Positions 1 to 8,800 of a stretch of 64,000 nucleotides of DNA are shown here, in pieces; position 1 is the stretch's first letter; each line of letters begins with the position of its first letter. The stretch covers positions 1,612,001 through 1,676,000 of the forward strand of contig NZ_CP034463.1 of assembly GCF_003955715.1 (NCBI RefSeq), in the 5' to 3' direction. The position numbers were made by a program, and so were the translations under genes. Source of the stretch: Streptomyces aquilus. Its GTDB lineage: Bacteria; Actinomycetota; Actinomycetes; Streptomycetales; Streptomycetaceae. The notes beneath the pieces are model-generated. The model saw only the letters and a program-made list of their open reading frames with translations. It made no database searches and had not been told where the DNA came from.

Positions 1-77
1 TCGTCAATCCCGCGACCAATCTGGAGCTGTACGGGCGGGTGCTGTCCGGGCTGGATCCCGGGACGCTCTTCCTCTGA
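1..77 (+). CDS. C-terminal end of an unidentified protein (5' truncated)
   Basis: An open frame enters from the left edge and stops with TGA at 75-77. The visible tail is about 24 residues and ends in SGLDPGTLFL. This is too short to assign to a family. The stop lies about 130 bp before the start of the response-regulator gene on the same strand. The continuous frame and strong third-position GC support a real coding end, but the function is unknown. Confidence 0.5.
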   Translation, partial: VNPATNLELYGRVLSGLDPGTLFL

Positions 78-171
78 ACGAAGGTCGCTCGCGCTGCGCC
101 GGAGAGGTGATCCAGACCACGAAGGAAACGATGTCGTATCTCTGGTCGCGGGGCTATGCTGAGGTCTACGC

Positions 172-190
172 GAACGAAACCGTTTCGTTC
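172..190. promoter_or_regulatory. Perfect 9-bp inverted repeat (operator candidate)
   Basis: GAACGAAACCGTTTCGTTC is a perfect palindrome: 9-bp arms at 172-180 and 182-190 around one base. It ends directly against the AGGAGG ribosome-binding site at 191-196 of the response-regulator gene. The position suits a repressor operator in the leader, or an RNA hairpin beside the ribosome site. TetR-type repressors often use sites of this shape. The binder is not identifiable here. Confidence 0.6.
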
Positions 191-205
191 AGGAGGGTCG
201 CCACC

Positions 206-904
206 ATGACCTCTGTACTCATCGTCAGCAGCCAGTCGCTCCAGCGTCTCGGCCTGCGCATGCTCCTGACGGACCAGCCCGACCTGACCGTCTCCGGCGA
301 GGCCACCACCGGCGCCGAAGCGGTCCGCATGAGCGCCGCGCTGCGCCCGGACGTCGTCCTGCTCGACGGCCGCGTCCAAGACACCGATGGCATCGATGTC
401 ATCCGCCGGATCACCCATCCCCCGGCCTTCGCCGCCTCCCCCGGCCTCTCCGAAGCGGCGGCCCGCCCTCCGCGCGTCCTCGTCCTCACGCCCGACACCC
501 ACGAGCAGCACGCCTACGCCGGGCTGCGGGCCGGGGCCGGCGGGTTCGTCCTGGAGAGCGCCGCCCCCGAGGAACTGGTCGCCGCCATACGGGTCGTGGC
601 CGTCGGGGACGCCGTCATCACCCCCAACCTCACCCGCGCCCTCATCGACACCGTCCGGCAGCAGCAGCCGGTCCGTCCCGCCACCACCGGGGTCGGCCTG
701 GACACGCTCACCGAACGGGAACGCGACGTCCTGACCGCCATCGCCTCCGGCTGGTCCAACGCGGAGATCGCGGCGCGGCTGAGCATCGCCCCGACGACCG
801 TGAAGTCCCATGTCAGCCACATCCTCGCCAAGATCGGTGCACGCGCCCGCGTGCACGCGGTGGTCTTCGCCTACGAGACGGGCCTGGTGCGGCCCGCCGC
901 CTGA
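206..904 (+). CDS. LuxR-family response regulator with atypical receiver domain
   Basis: A 232-aa protein with an N-terminal receiver-like domain (about 1-120) and a C-terminal LuxR/NarL helix-turn-helix (about 168-228, LTERERDVLTAIASGWSNAE and TTVKSHVSHI). The ATG at 206 is chosen because AGGAGG lies at 191-196; the frame is open further upstream but without a comparable site. Asp54 matches the usual phosphoacceptor. The acidic pair normally present after strand 1 is replaced by Ser-Ser (IVSSQSL), so metal binding and ordinary phosphorylation are doubtful. No histidine kinase is adjacent. The likely role is a DNA-binding transcription factor, possibly phosphorylation-independent. The palindrome at 172-190 suggests control of its own expression. 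Confidence 0.85.
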   Translation: MTSVLIVSSQSLQRLGLRMLLTDQPDLTVSGEATTGAEAVRMSAALRPDVVLLDGRVQDTDGIDVIRRITHPPAFAASPGLSEAAARPPRVLVLTPDTHEQHAYAGLRAGAGGFVLESAAPEELVAAIRVVAVGDAVITPNLTRALIDTVRQQQPVRPATTGVGLDTLTERERDVLTAIASGWSNAEIAARLSIAPTTVKSHVSHILAKIGARARVHAVVFAYETGLVRPAA

Positions 905-910
905 GGACAC

Positions 911-930
911 CGCGGACGTTTGACTCCGCG
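911..930 (+). terminator. Weak hairpin after response regulator
   Basis: Arms CGCGGA (911-916) and TCCGCG (925-930) with an 8-base loop follow the stop codon at 904. It has no T-run and a short stem, so termination is only a possibility. Confidence 0.3.
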
Positions 931-1003
931 AGATCTGGTCAGGCGCGGGGGATGTTCCAGCTTCCCGCCCCCGCGGTCCCGTCCGCCACGTCCGCCAGAC
1001 CGG

Positions 1004-1042
1004 CCCCCGGCACCGCGCGTCTCCCGCGCGGTGTACCGGGGG
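1004..1042 (+). promoter_or_regulatory. Strong GC hairpin abutting the acyltransferase start
   Basis: The 5' arm (CCCCCGG 1004-1010, ACCGCGCG 1012-1019) pairs with CGCGCGGT 1025-1032 and CCGGGGG 1036-1042. This gives 15 pairs with small internal bulges. The 3' arm ends four bases before the GTG at 1047 and contains the only purine-rich ribosome-site candidate. It could terminate the upstream transcript or hide the ribosome site. Confidence 0.5.
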
Positions 1043-1046
1043 CGGC

Positions 1047-2165
1047 GTGGTGAGCGGGCCTCTCGCGGGCCGCCCGCCGGTCCAGGACCCGGCGCCCGGC
1101 CCCGGCCGTCCCGCCGAGGACCGCGACGCGTTCTTCGACAACGCCAAGTACCTGGCGATCGTGCTGGTGGCGGCCGGCCACGCGTGGGAGCCGCTGCGCG
1201 ACGGCAGCCGGACGGTCAGCGCGCTCTACATGCTCGTGTACGCCTTCCACATGCCGGCGTTCATCGTCGTCGCGGGCTACTTCTCCCGGACCTTCGACGC
1301 GAGCCCGCGGCGGCTGAGACGGCTGGTGACCGGGGTCGCCCTCCCCTATGTCGTCTTCGAGACGGCGTACACCCTCTGGACGCGCTGGACCGACGGCGTC
1401 CCGGACCGTCCGGTCAGTCTCCTGGATCCGCTGTATCTGACGTGGTTCCTGGCCGCGTTGTTCCTCTGGCGGCTGGCCACCCCGGTGTGGCGGCACGTGC
1501 GGTGGCCGCTGCCCCTCGCGCTCGGTGTCGCGGTCCTGGCGAGCGTGACGCCGTCGATCGGCGAGGACCTCGATCTCCAGCGCACGTTGCAGTTCCTGCC
1601 GTACTTCGTGCTGGGCCTGTGTCTGCGGCCGGAGCACTTCCGGCTGGTGCGCCGCCGGTCGGCGCGGCTGCTGGCGGTGCCGGTGTTCGCGGGTGCGCTC
1701 GGGGTGGCCTACTGGGCGGTGCCGCGGCTGAGCGGTGCCTGGTTCTACCACCGGGACAGCGTGCAGGAGCTCGGTGCGCCCGGCTGGTCGGGTCTGGTGA
1801 TGACGCCGGTGCTGTTCGGCTGCTCGGTGCTGCTGGTCGCGTGCTTTCTGGCGTGGGTGCCCGGGAGACGGACGTGGTTCACCACGCTGGGCGCGGGCAC
1901 GTTGTACGGCTATCTGCTGCACGGGTTCGTCGCGCAGGGCTCCGAGCCCTGGGGCTGGTACGAGCACGCCTGGGTCCACGAGCCGCTCGGCGCGCTCGTC
2001 GTCACGGCCGTCGCCGCGGCGACCGTGACGCTGCTGTGCACCCCGCCCGTGCGCCGGGTGTTCCGCTTCGCCGTGGAGCCGGACCTGCCGTGGTTCTTCG
2101 GACGTGACGGCTCGCGGAGGCCTCTCACGGACGCCAGTACAGCGCTGGATCCGGGTGGTCGGTGA
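1047..2165 (+). CDS. Membrane acyltransferase, acyltransferase-3 family
   Basis: A 372-aa polytopic membrane protein. After a Pro-rich 30-residue start it has the family's opening (DNAKYLAIVLVAAGHAW), whose His is the expected catalytic residue, then MPAFIVVAGYFSRTF. About ten hydrophobic segments follow. Members transfer acyl groups from CoA to sugars or other membrane-exposed acceptors; the acceptor here is unknown. GTG codons at 1047 and 1050 are both possible starts. The 3' end overlaps the convergent GNAT gene by 41 bp. Its nearest same-strand neighbour is the response regulator, from which the 1004-1042 hairpin separates it. Confidence 0.85.
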   Translation: MVSGPLAGRPPVQDPAPGPGRPAEDRDAFFDNAKYLAIVLVAAGHAWEPLRDGSRTVSALYMLVYAFHMPAFIVVAGYFSRTFDASPRRLRRLVTGVALPYVVFETAYTLWTRWTDGVPDRPVSLLDPLYLTWFLAALFLWRLATPVWRHVRWPLPLALGVAVLASVTPSIGEDLDLQRTLQFLPYFVLGLCLRPEHFRLVRRRSARLLAVPVFAGALGVAYWAVPRLSGAWFYHRDSVQELGAPGWSGLVMTPVLFGCSVLLVACFLAWVPGRRTWFTTLGAGTLYGYLLHGFVAQGSEPWGWYEHAWVHEPLGALVVTAVAAATVTLLCTPPVRRVFRFAVEPDLPWFFGRDGSRRPLTDASTALDPGGR

Positions 2166-2619
2166 ATCCCAGGTCGCGATAGAGGGGTTCGCCCTCGGTC
2201 GAGGCGTACAGGTCCACGCGCGACACCTCGCGTTCCCGGAACCAGTCCAGCAACTCCCGCATGATCGCCCGGCTGTGGCCGCGCCGCCGGTGCGCGGGGT
2301 CGGTGACGACGCCGACGACCTGGCCGATGCGGCCGTTCAGAAGGTGCGGTCCCGGCAGCCGTTGTTCGACGACACCGATGCCGCAGGCGGCGAGCCGGCC
2401 GCCCGCGCCGTCGACGACGAGGATGCGGACGGAGGCCGAGGTCAACTGTTCCGTCAGCACCACGGCCAGGGCGTCGAGCCAACCGTCGTCGCCCGGCGCG
2501 GAGTTGAAGAAGGAGTCCGTCAACTCGTCGAACAGCAGCGCCCGGAGACGCAGAAGCTCGACGAGGTCGTACTGGCCGGCCTGGCGTACGGCGGCACGGA
2601 TCGCGGTGCGTTGTCCCAT
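2125..2619 (-). CDS. GNAT-family N-acetyltransferase
   Basis: A 164-aa protein with a complete GNAT fold. The acetyl-CoA loop is visible as VVGVVTDPAHRRRGHSRAIM (the R/Q-x-x-G-x-G/A type motif), and the C-terminus SRVDLYASTEGEPLYRDLGF is typical of motif B. It transfers acetyl from acetyl-CoA to an amine; the substrate cannot be read from sequence. The ATG at 2619 lies back to back with the CGNR gene, only 26 bp apart, so the two divergent promoters overlap. The end overlaps the convergent acyltransferase gene. Confidence 0.85.
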   Translation of the reverse strand: MGQRTAIRAAVRQAGQYDLVELLRLRALLFDELTDSFFNSAPGDDGWLDALAVVLTEQLTSASVRILVVDGAGGRLAACGIGVVEQRLPGPHLLNGRIGQVVGVVTDPAHRRRGHSRAIMRELLDWFREREVSRVDLYASTEGEPLYRDLGFTDHPDPALYWRP

Positions 2620-2639
2620 GCCGACGAGCCTGATGTAAT
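2611..2639 (+). promoter_or_regulatory. Leaderless promoter for the CGNR gene
   Basis: TTGTCC (2611-2616), a 17-bp spacer and TGTAAT (2634-2639) make a good -35/-10 pair. The GTG start at 2646 is six bases past the -10, so transcription should begin at or next to the start codon. The -35 touches the start codon of the divergent GNAT gene. Confidence 0.55.
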
Positions 2640-2645
2640 GACCTT

Positions 2646-3176
2646 GTGCACCTCAACCCTTACGGCGAGGATGCCGTGCGCCTCGCCGCCGACCTGGCCA
2701 ACCGCCGCCCGGCCGACGCCGGTGAGCTCTCGGACCGCTGCCGGGGCGCGGGGCTGACGGTGGAGGGGCCGGTGACGCCGGACGACCTCGACCGGGTCGG
2801 GGCCGCGCTGGACGCCTGGGAGAAGGTCGTCGACGCGACCGCCGACCACGAACGCGCCGCGCTGGTCAACGCGATGCTGGCCTCCGCCGCCGCCTACCCC
2901 CGGATGACGAACCACGTCGGTACCGGCTGGCACCTCCACTACCGCGACGAGGACCAGCCGCTCGGCGCGGTCGTCTCCTCCCTGATCTCGGTCGGCACGG
3001 CACTGCACCTGGCGGGCCGTGGCATGCACCGCCTCGGCCGCTGCGCGGTGACCGAGTGCACCACGATCTTCGCCGACACCTCCCGCACCGGAAGGCAGCG
3101 CTACTGCTCGCAGCGCTGCGCGAACCGCGACGCGGTCCGCCGCCACCGCGCCCGCGGGGTGCCGTCCACCGGCTAG
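2646..3176 (+). CDS. CGNR zinc-finger / ABATE-domain protein
   Basis: A 176-aa protein. The N-terminal helical region (about 1-120) resembles the ABATE stress-response domain. The C-terminus has a treble-clef type zinc finger (RLGRCAVTECTTIFAD...RYCSQRCANRDAVRRHRAR) with four Cys and the CANRD form of the CGNR motif, followed by a basic tail suited to DNA binding. Family members are presumed transcription factors; the target is unknown. It is divergent from the GNAT gene and probably leaderless (promoter at 2611-2639). Confidence 0.8.
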   Translation: MHLNPYGEDAVRLAADLANRRPADAGELSDRCRGAGLTVEGPVTPDDLDRVGAALDAWEKVVDATADHERAALVNAMLASAAAYPRMTNHVGTGWHLHYRDEDQPLGAVVSSLISVGTALHLAGRGMHRLGRCAVTECTTIFADTSRTGRQRYCSQRCANRDAVRRHRARGVPSTG

Positions 3177-3200
3177 CGCACGGCACCCCTCGGGATCAGC

Positions 3201-4256
3201 TCACTTGCCGACCGGCTTGCCGCGCTGCCAGGCCCAGGCCAGTCGGTCCGCACCGGACTGGTTGGTGGTCTTGAGCCAGGGCTTAGCCGGGTCACCGGTC
3301 AGTTCCTGTATCGAGTAGATGTCGTCGGTGCGCAGGCCCGGCCAGTACACCGAGCCCATCTTCAGCTCGCGGAAGGTGTCGGTGACGGCCTGGATGAAGT
3401 TGACGTAGTTGTCGTCCGGCGTCTTCACGTTGTAGTTCAGACCCGTGGTCATCGGCGCCCCGAACTCGTCGGCGACGGTCCGGTTCGCGCAGTCGCCGAT
3501 GCGCACCTTCAGGTCGGCGACCCACTCGTCGTAGGTGGCGTACGACTTCCAGAAGCCGTAGTGGTGCAGGGAGAGGTAGGTGCCCTTCAGCCGCGGGTCG
3601 GCGCAGACGGACGTGACGTGGTCGTTGTAGCCGGCGCCGCTGACGAAGACGCGGTTGCGCGGCACGGACTTGTAGGTGTCGAGCCACTTCGCCGCGATGT
3701 CGGCCCACTCGGTGTCGGTGTAGCCGTGCGGCTCGTTCATCGGCTCGAAGTACACCTTCGAGTTGCCCTTGTAGGCCTTGACGACGGTGTTCCACATCGG
3801 CCAGTAGGTGGCCTCGTCGTCGATGTAGCCGTCCTTGCGGTCGCCGGTGCCCTCCCAGTAGGACACGATCACCTTGAAGCCGTGGGCCGTCGCGGCGTCG
3901 ATGACCCCGCGGTACGACTTCCAGTAGGCGCCGTTGACCGTGTACGGGTTGATCGGCAGCCGGACCGTGTTGGCGCCGAGGTTGGCGCGGAACGCGGAGA
4001 TGATCCGGCTGGCCTTGACGTAGGTCTGGGCGTAGGTGTCGGTGGTCGACAGGCCGGACAGCTGGAGCGTGTCGTCGGCGAAGTTGTCGCGCGGGTCGGC
4101 CCAGTTGACGCCCTTGAACTGGGTGGTGTCGATGCTCGGCGCGGCGGCGGCGGGGCTGCCCGCGAGGCCGGCGGCGGTGACGGCGGCGATCGCGACCGCG
4201 GCGAGGGCGGCCCGGGTGCGGGGCTTGGGGCGGGTGCTGACAGGGGTCTTGCGCAT
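3201..4256 (-). CDS. Secreted glycoside hydrolase family 5 (cellulase-type)
   Basis: A 351-aa preprotein. It has a basic N-terminus and Ala-rich signal peptide with likely cleavage near residue 39 (SPAAAAPS), then a GH5 barrel. The acid/base Glu175 sits in the hallmark NEP motif (YFEPMNEPHG). The nucleophile is Glu264 in VADEFGAP. It should hydrolyse beta-linked polysaccharide outside the cell; cellulose, mannan or galactan cannot be separated from sequence, and no binding module is present. The ATG at 4256 is preferred because GGAAGG lies about 10 bases upstream; the longer frame has no ribosome site. The LacI-like palindrome at 4281-4298 lies just upstream, suggesting sugar-induced expression. 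Confidence 0.85.
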   Translation of the reverse strand: MRKTPVSTRPKPRTRAALAAVAIAAVTAAGLAGSPAAAAPSIDTTQFKGVNWADPRDNFADDTLQLSGLSTTDTYAQTYVKASRIISAFRANLGANTVRLPINPYTVNGAYWKSYRGVIDAATAHGFKVIVSYWEGTGDRKDGYIDDEATYWPMWNTVVKAYKGNSKVYFEPMNEPHGYTDTEWADIAAKWLDTYKSVPRNRVFVSGAGYNDHVTSVCADPRLKGTYLSLHHYGFWKSYATYDEWVADLKVRIGDCANRTVADEFGAPMTTGLNYNVKTPDDNYVNFIQAVTDTFRELKMGSVYWPGLRTDDIYSIQELTGDPAKPWLKTTNQSGADRLAWAWQRGKPVGK

Positions 4257-4280
4257 CGACGTACCCTTCCGGAGCGACAG

Positions 4281-4298
4281 GATGTTTACGTAAACATC
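4281..4298. promoter_or_regulatory. LacI-type palindromic operator upstream of GH5
   Basis: GATGTTTACGTAAACATC is a perfect 18-bp palindrome with a central CG, the classic shape of LacI-family operators. It lies 25 bp upstream of the GH5 start, where it would overlap the promoter or early leader. No LacI gene is adjacent; the one at 54899 has a different palindrome beside it. Confidence 0.7.
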
Positions 4299-4428
4299 AC
4301 GGCGCCGGAATCGTGGCATCCACCCTCACGACCGTCAAGGTTTCCCACACGTAACATCCGTCGCGACGGCAGCGACGGCAGCGAGGACCGTGCGGACAGC
4401 CGGGTCCGTGACGGCCCCGGGCGGGTGA

Positions 4429-4466
4429 CGCGTGGGCCCGGCCCTGGGCACGGCCGGGCCCACGCG
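4429..4466 (-). terminator. Strong terminator after the protease gene
   Basis: Perfect 15-bp arms (4429-4443 and 4452-4466, core GTGGGCCCGGCC) with an 8-base loop begin four bases beyond the protease stop. There is no U-run, which is usual for Streptomyces terminators. Confidence 0.75.
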
Positions 4467-4469
4467 GGG

Positions 4470-5639
4470 TCAGGCGGTGTGGAGGGTGAGGCCGTACCGG
4501 TTGAGGATCTCGTTGACGGGCTGGAACCAGGTCTCGCCGCCGCTGGAGCAGTTGCCCCAGCCGCCGGAGGTGACGCCCTGGGCCTGGTCGCCGCTGATGA
4601 ACGAGCCGCCGGAGTCGCCCGGTTCGGCGCAGACGCTGGTCTTGGTCATCTGATGCACCGCGCCCTGGCTGTAGTTGACGGTCTCGTTCATGGCGAGGAC
4701 CGTGCCGCAGTGCCAGTGCGTGGTCGAGCCGGACCGGCAGACGGAGGAGCCCACGGGCGCCACGTTGGAACCGCGCACCAGCTGGTCGGAGACGGTGCCC
4801 CAGCCGAGCACGACCGGCACCGTCCACCAGCCGCTGCCCACGTTGACCCAGGCGTAGTCGTTGTCGGGGAACGACGAGCCCTGGAAGTTGCCGATGTAGC
4901 TGCGGTCCCAGCCGTAGACGGCGCCGGTGTGCTGGTCGCAGTGTCCGGCGGTGATGAACCCGCCGTACACCGAGAAGCCTATGGAACAGCGGACGTTGCC
5001 GGTGTAGAACGGGTCGCCGCCGACGGTTCCGGCGGCGAAGGTCCGCGGTGCGGTGGTGACGTGCCGGACGGTGACGGGGCCGGCGCGGTGGGCCCGTTCC
5101 ACGAAGCGCCGGACATCGTTGTCGGCCTTCTCGCCCGCGACGACGTTGACGACGACCGTGCTCGCCCGCGGGTCGACATGCCAACTGGCGACGCCCGCCG
5201 GGGCGTTGAGCTTGTCCAGTCGCGCCTGGGTGGCGGTGAGTTCGCGGGCCGTGTGGGCGACGGTGCGGACGTCGGCGCCGGTGGCGCGCACCGCCCGGAC
5301 GGTCGCCTGCGGCGCGTCCGGGGTGAGGCCCACGGTCAGGGTGCCGGCGCCGGCGTCGTACCAGGTGCCGCCGAGTGAACTCCCGGCGGCCTTGCGGGCC
5401 TTGGGCTCGGTGGCCGTGGCCCGCTGTTCGGCGGCGAGTCGGCGCTCCGCCTGGGCCTTGGTGAGGTGCAGGTCGTGCCGCAGGGCGGTGAGGAGACCGG
5501 CGGAGGCGGGTGCCTTCGCCGGACGTGCGCCGTCGGAGGAGGCGGCGGAGGCGGTGGCGGGTGCGGTGCCCGCCGCGAAGCCGGCGCCGATGGTGAGCAG
5601 CACGGCCAGGGCGGCATGGGTAAGTCTGGTGCGTCTCAT
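4470..5639 (-). CDS. Streptogrisin-like secreted serine protease (S1E, prepro form)
   Basis: A 389-aa preproenzyme: signal peptide (about 1-32), a propeptide (about 45-200) of the alpha-lytic/streptogrisin pro type, and a chymotrypsin-fold catalytic domain from about 205. The catalytic triad is visible: His233 (GGFITAGHC), Asp261 (PDNDYAWV) and Ser343 (EPGDSGGSF). Six cysteines in the mature domain can form three disulfides. The propeptide should act as foldase and inhibitor and be removed on secretion. It is transcribed away from the PKS gene. A perfect 16-bp palindrome upstream (5700-5715) implies repression, and a strong hairpin follows the stop. Confidence 0.92.
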   Translation of the reverse strand: MRRTRLTHAALAVLLTIGAGFAAGTAPATASAASSDGARPAKAPASAGLLTALRHDLHLTKAQAERRLAAEQRATATEPKARKAAGSSLGGTWYDAGAGTLTVGLTPDAPQATVRAVRATGADVRTVAHTARELTATQARLDKLNAPAGVASWHVDPRASTVVVNVVAGEKADNDVRRFVERAHRAGPVTVRHVTTAPRTFAAGTVGGDPFYTGNVRCSIGFSVYGGFITAGHCDQHTGAVYGWDRSYIGNFQGSSFPDNDYAWVNVGSGWWTVPVVLGWGTVSDQLVRGSNVAPVGSSVCRSGSTTHWHCGTVLAMNETVNYSQGAVHQMTKTSVCAEPGDSGGSFISGDQAQGVTSGGWGNCSSGGETWFQPVNEILNRYGLTLHTA

Positions 5640-5699
5640 GGGGGTTGGCCCTTCGTCGTTCCAGTGGAGTGGGGTGGAACAGCGGGGAACAGCAGGATG

Positions 5700-5715
5700 C
5701 TGAGAGCGCTCTCAG
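5700..5715. promoter_or_regulatory. LacI-type palindrome upstream of the protease
   Basis: CTGAGAGCGCTCTCAG is a perfect 16-bp palindrome, close in shape to the GAGCGCTC-core operators known for actinobacterial LacI repressors of cellulose and oligosaccharide genes. It lies 60 bp upstream of the protease ATG and 180 bp upstream of the PKS start. It could therefore act on either. Confidence 0.6.
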
Positions 5716-5895
5716 AGATGTGGCCGGGCCGAGCCTAGCGGCTGATCATGGTCAGGTCCATACCAATTCGGCCACTCTGGCGAAGGCCGGGCGAGTCTGG
5801 CTCAACTGGGCAGGGTTCGGCGCGTCTTTGGGACGGCCCGGCATAGGCTGATCCAAGATCCGCAGCGGAGCGGACTCCCCCCGACAGGAGGCCCG

Positions 5896-8800
5896 ATGGG
5901 TGTGGCGGATGCGATCAGGGTTCGGCCGGTGCCGGAGCTCCTCGCGGAGAACGCCGTACGGTACGGCGAGCAGCTCGCGTTCGCCGACGACCGGCGCGGG
6001 GTGAGCTGGGCCGAACTCGACCGCAGGACCGCACGGTTGGCGACCGGACTCGCGGTCGGGCGCGGAACCCGGGTGGCGTTCTTCCTCGACAACGGCGTGG
6101 AACTGGTCGAGGGTCTCCTGGCGACCGTGCGTGCGGCGGCGGTCGGGGTGCCGTTGCCGCCGCGTGCCACCCACACCGAGCTGGCCCAGCTGCTGGCGGA
6201 CTGCGACCCGGCCGTGGTGGTCACCGACCAGCGGCGGCTGCCGCGGATCGCCGGGATGGTCGCGGAGCGGCCGGTGCGGCTGGTGGTGATCGGTGAGGGG
6301 CCCGTGCCGGAGGGCGCGTCGCACTTCGAGGATCTGGTCTCGGGGCAGCGGGCCGCGCCCCGGGACGACCTCGGTCTGGACGAACCGGCCTGGCTGCTCT
6401 ACACGTCCGGCACCTCGGGCACCCCCACGGGGGCCGTGTCCAGTCAACGCTCCGCGCTCTGGTCGTCGTTCGCCTGCTATCTGCCCCGGCTCGGACTGAC
6501 CGCCACCGACCGGGTGCTGTGGCCCCTGCCGCTCGCCCACACCTACGCCCACTCCCTGTGCGTCCTGGGCACGACCGTGGCCGGGGCGAGCGCACGCATC
6601 ACCTCGGCCTCGGGCCCCTCCCACCTCACGCGGCTGATCGGCGAGTTCGAGCCGACCGTGCTCGGCGGGGTGCCGCTCACCTTCCGGCAGCTGCTCGACA
6701 CCGGCCTCGGCGCGGTGCCCTCGCTGCGGGTGTGCGTCACCGCGGGCGCGCCGAGCGACCCGGAGCTGCGGGAGCAGGTGGAGCGGCGGTTCGGGGCGCC
6801 GCTGCTCGACGGGTACGGCTCCACCGAGACCTGCGGCAAGATCGCCATGGAGTCGCTCGACGGGCCGCGGGTGCCGGGGAGCAGTGGCACGCCGGTGCCC
6901 GGCATGGACGTCCGGCTGGTCGACCCGGACAGCGGCCTGGACGTCGTCGGCGGCGAGGGCGAGATCTGGGTGCGCGGCCCCGGCGTCATGCTCGGCCATC
7001 ACAACCGGCCCGAGGCGGACGCCGACGCCCTGCGCGAGGGCTGGTACCGCACCGGGGACCTGGGGCGGCTCGGTGCGGGCGGCTGTCTGACCGTCACCGG
7101 ACGGCTCAACGACCGGATCGTGCGGGGCGGCGAGAACGTCGACCCGGCCGAGGTCGAGCGGGTGCTGCGGGGACTGCCCGGGGTGCGGGACGCGGCCGTG
7201 GTGGCGCGGGCGCATCCGCTGCTGGGCGAGGTCCCGGTGGCGTTCGTGGTCCCGGCGCAGGAGTCACTGGACCCCGCCGGTCTGCTGCGCGGGTGCGCGG
7301 CGGTGCTGTCGGCGCACAAGGTGCCCGAGGAGGTCCTGTTCACGCCGGCCGTCCCGCGCACGGCGGCGGACAAGCCGCGCCGGGCGGTGCTGCGCGAGAC
7401 GCTCGCCGAGCGGCCCCCGGCGCCGGACCTCGCGGGACTGGCCGCCCTGACCGCCGGTGAACGACGGGCCGCGCTCACGGAGTTGGTGTGCCGGGAGGCC
7501 GAGGCGATCCGGGGCACGGTCGCCGATCCCGGCACCGCGTTCGCCGATCTCGGGCTGACCTCGATGGACGCCATGACCCTGTGGCACCGGCTCAGCCTGC
7601 GCACCGGACTGCGGCTGCCGGCCACCCTGGTCTGGGACCACCCGACCCCGGCCGCGGTCGCCGCCCACCTGGAGACCCGGATGACCGGCGAGGCACCGGC
7701 GACGGTCCCGCCGCCGCGCGGCCCGGAGGCCGAGCCGGTGGCGATCGTGGCCGTCGGCTGCCGCTACCCGGGCGGGGTGAGCTCCCCGGAGGACCTGTGG
7801 CGGCTGGTCTCCGACGGGGTGGACGCCACCGGTGACTTCCCGGCCGACCGCGGCTGGGACGTCGACGCCCTGCACGATCCCGACCCCGACCGACTCGGCA
7901 CGACGTACACCCGCCGCGGCGGTTTCCTCGACGGCGCGGCCGACTTCGACCCGCTGTTCTTCGGGATCTCGCCGCGTGAGGCCCTGGCGATGGACCCGCA
8001 GCACCGCCTGCTCCTGGAGGTCGCGTGGGAGACCCTGGAGCGCGCCGGCATCCCCGCGCCGTCGCTGCGCTCCAGCGCGACCGGCGTGTTCGTGGGTCTG
8101 ATGCACGCCGGGTACGGCACCGGGCTCTCGCCGCACGAGCTGGAGTCGCACATCGGCATCGGCTCGTCGGGCAGTGTCGCCTCGGGCCGGATCTCGTACG
8201 TCCTCGGCCTGCGCGGTCCGGCCATCACCGTGGACACGGCGTGTTCGTCGTCGCTGGTCGCGATGGACCTGGCCGCGAAGGCGCTGCGGGCCGGTGAGTG
8301 CACGCTCGCGCTGGCCGGCGGGGTGACGGTGCTGTCGAGTCCGCAGCCCTTCATCGCGTTCAGCAGGCAGCGCGGGCTGTCGGCGGACGGCCGGTGCCGG
8401 TCGTTCGCGGCGGGCGCGGAGGGCACCGCGTGGGCCGAGGGCGTCGGCCTGGTGCTGCTGGAGAAGCTGTCGGACGCCCGGCGCCACGGACACCCGGTGC
8501 TGGCGGTGCTGCGCGGGTCCGCGGTGAACTCCGACGGCGCGTCCAACGGCCTCACCGCCCCCAACGGCGAGGCCCAGCGCGACCTCATCCGCCTGGCGCT
8601 GGCCGACGCGGGCCTGGGCCCGGCCGACGTCGACGTGATCGAAGGCCACGGTACGGGCACCGCGCTGGGCGACCCGATCGAGGCGGGCGCCCTGCTGGCC
8701 ACCTACGGCCAGGGTCGCGACCCGGCCGACCCGGTGTGGCTGGGCTCGGTGAAGTCCAACCTCGGACACTCGCAGGCCGCCGCCGGAGTGGCCGGAGTGA

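Noticed and set aside
3561..5378. A 605-codon plus-strand frame
   Set aside because: It is antisense to the GH5 and protease genes, whose catalytic residues are intact.
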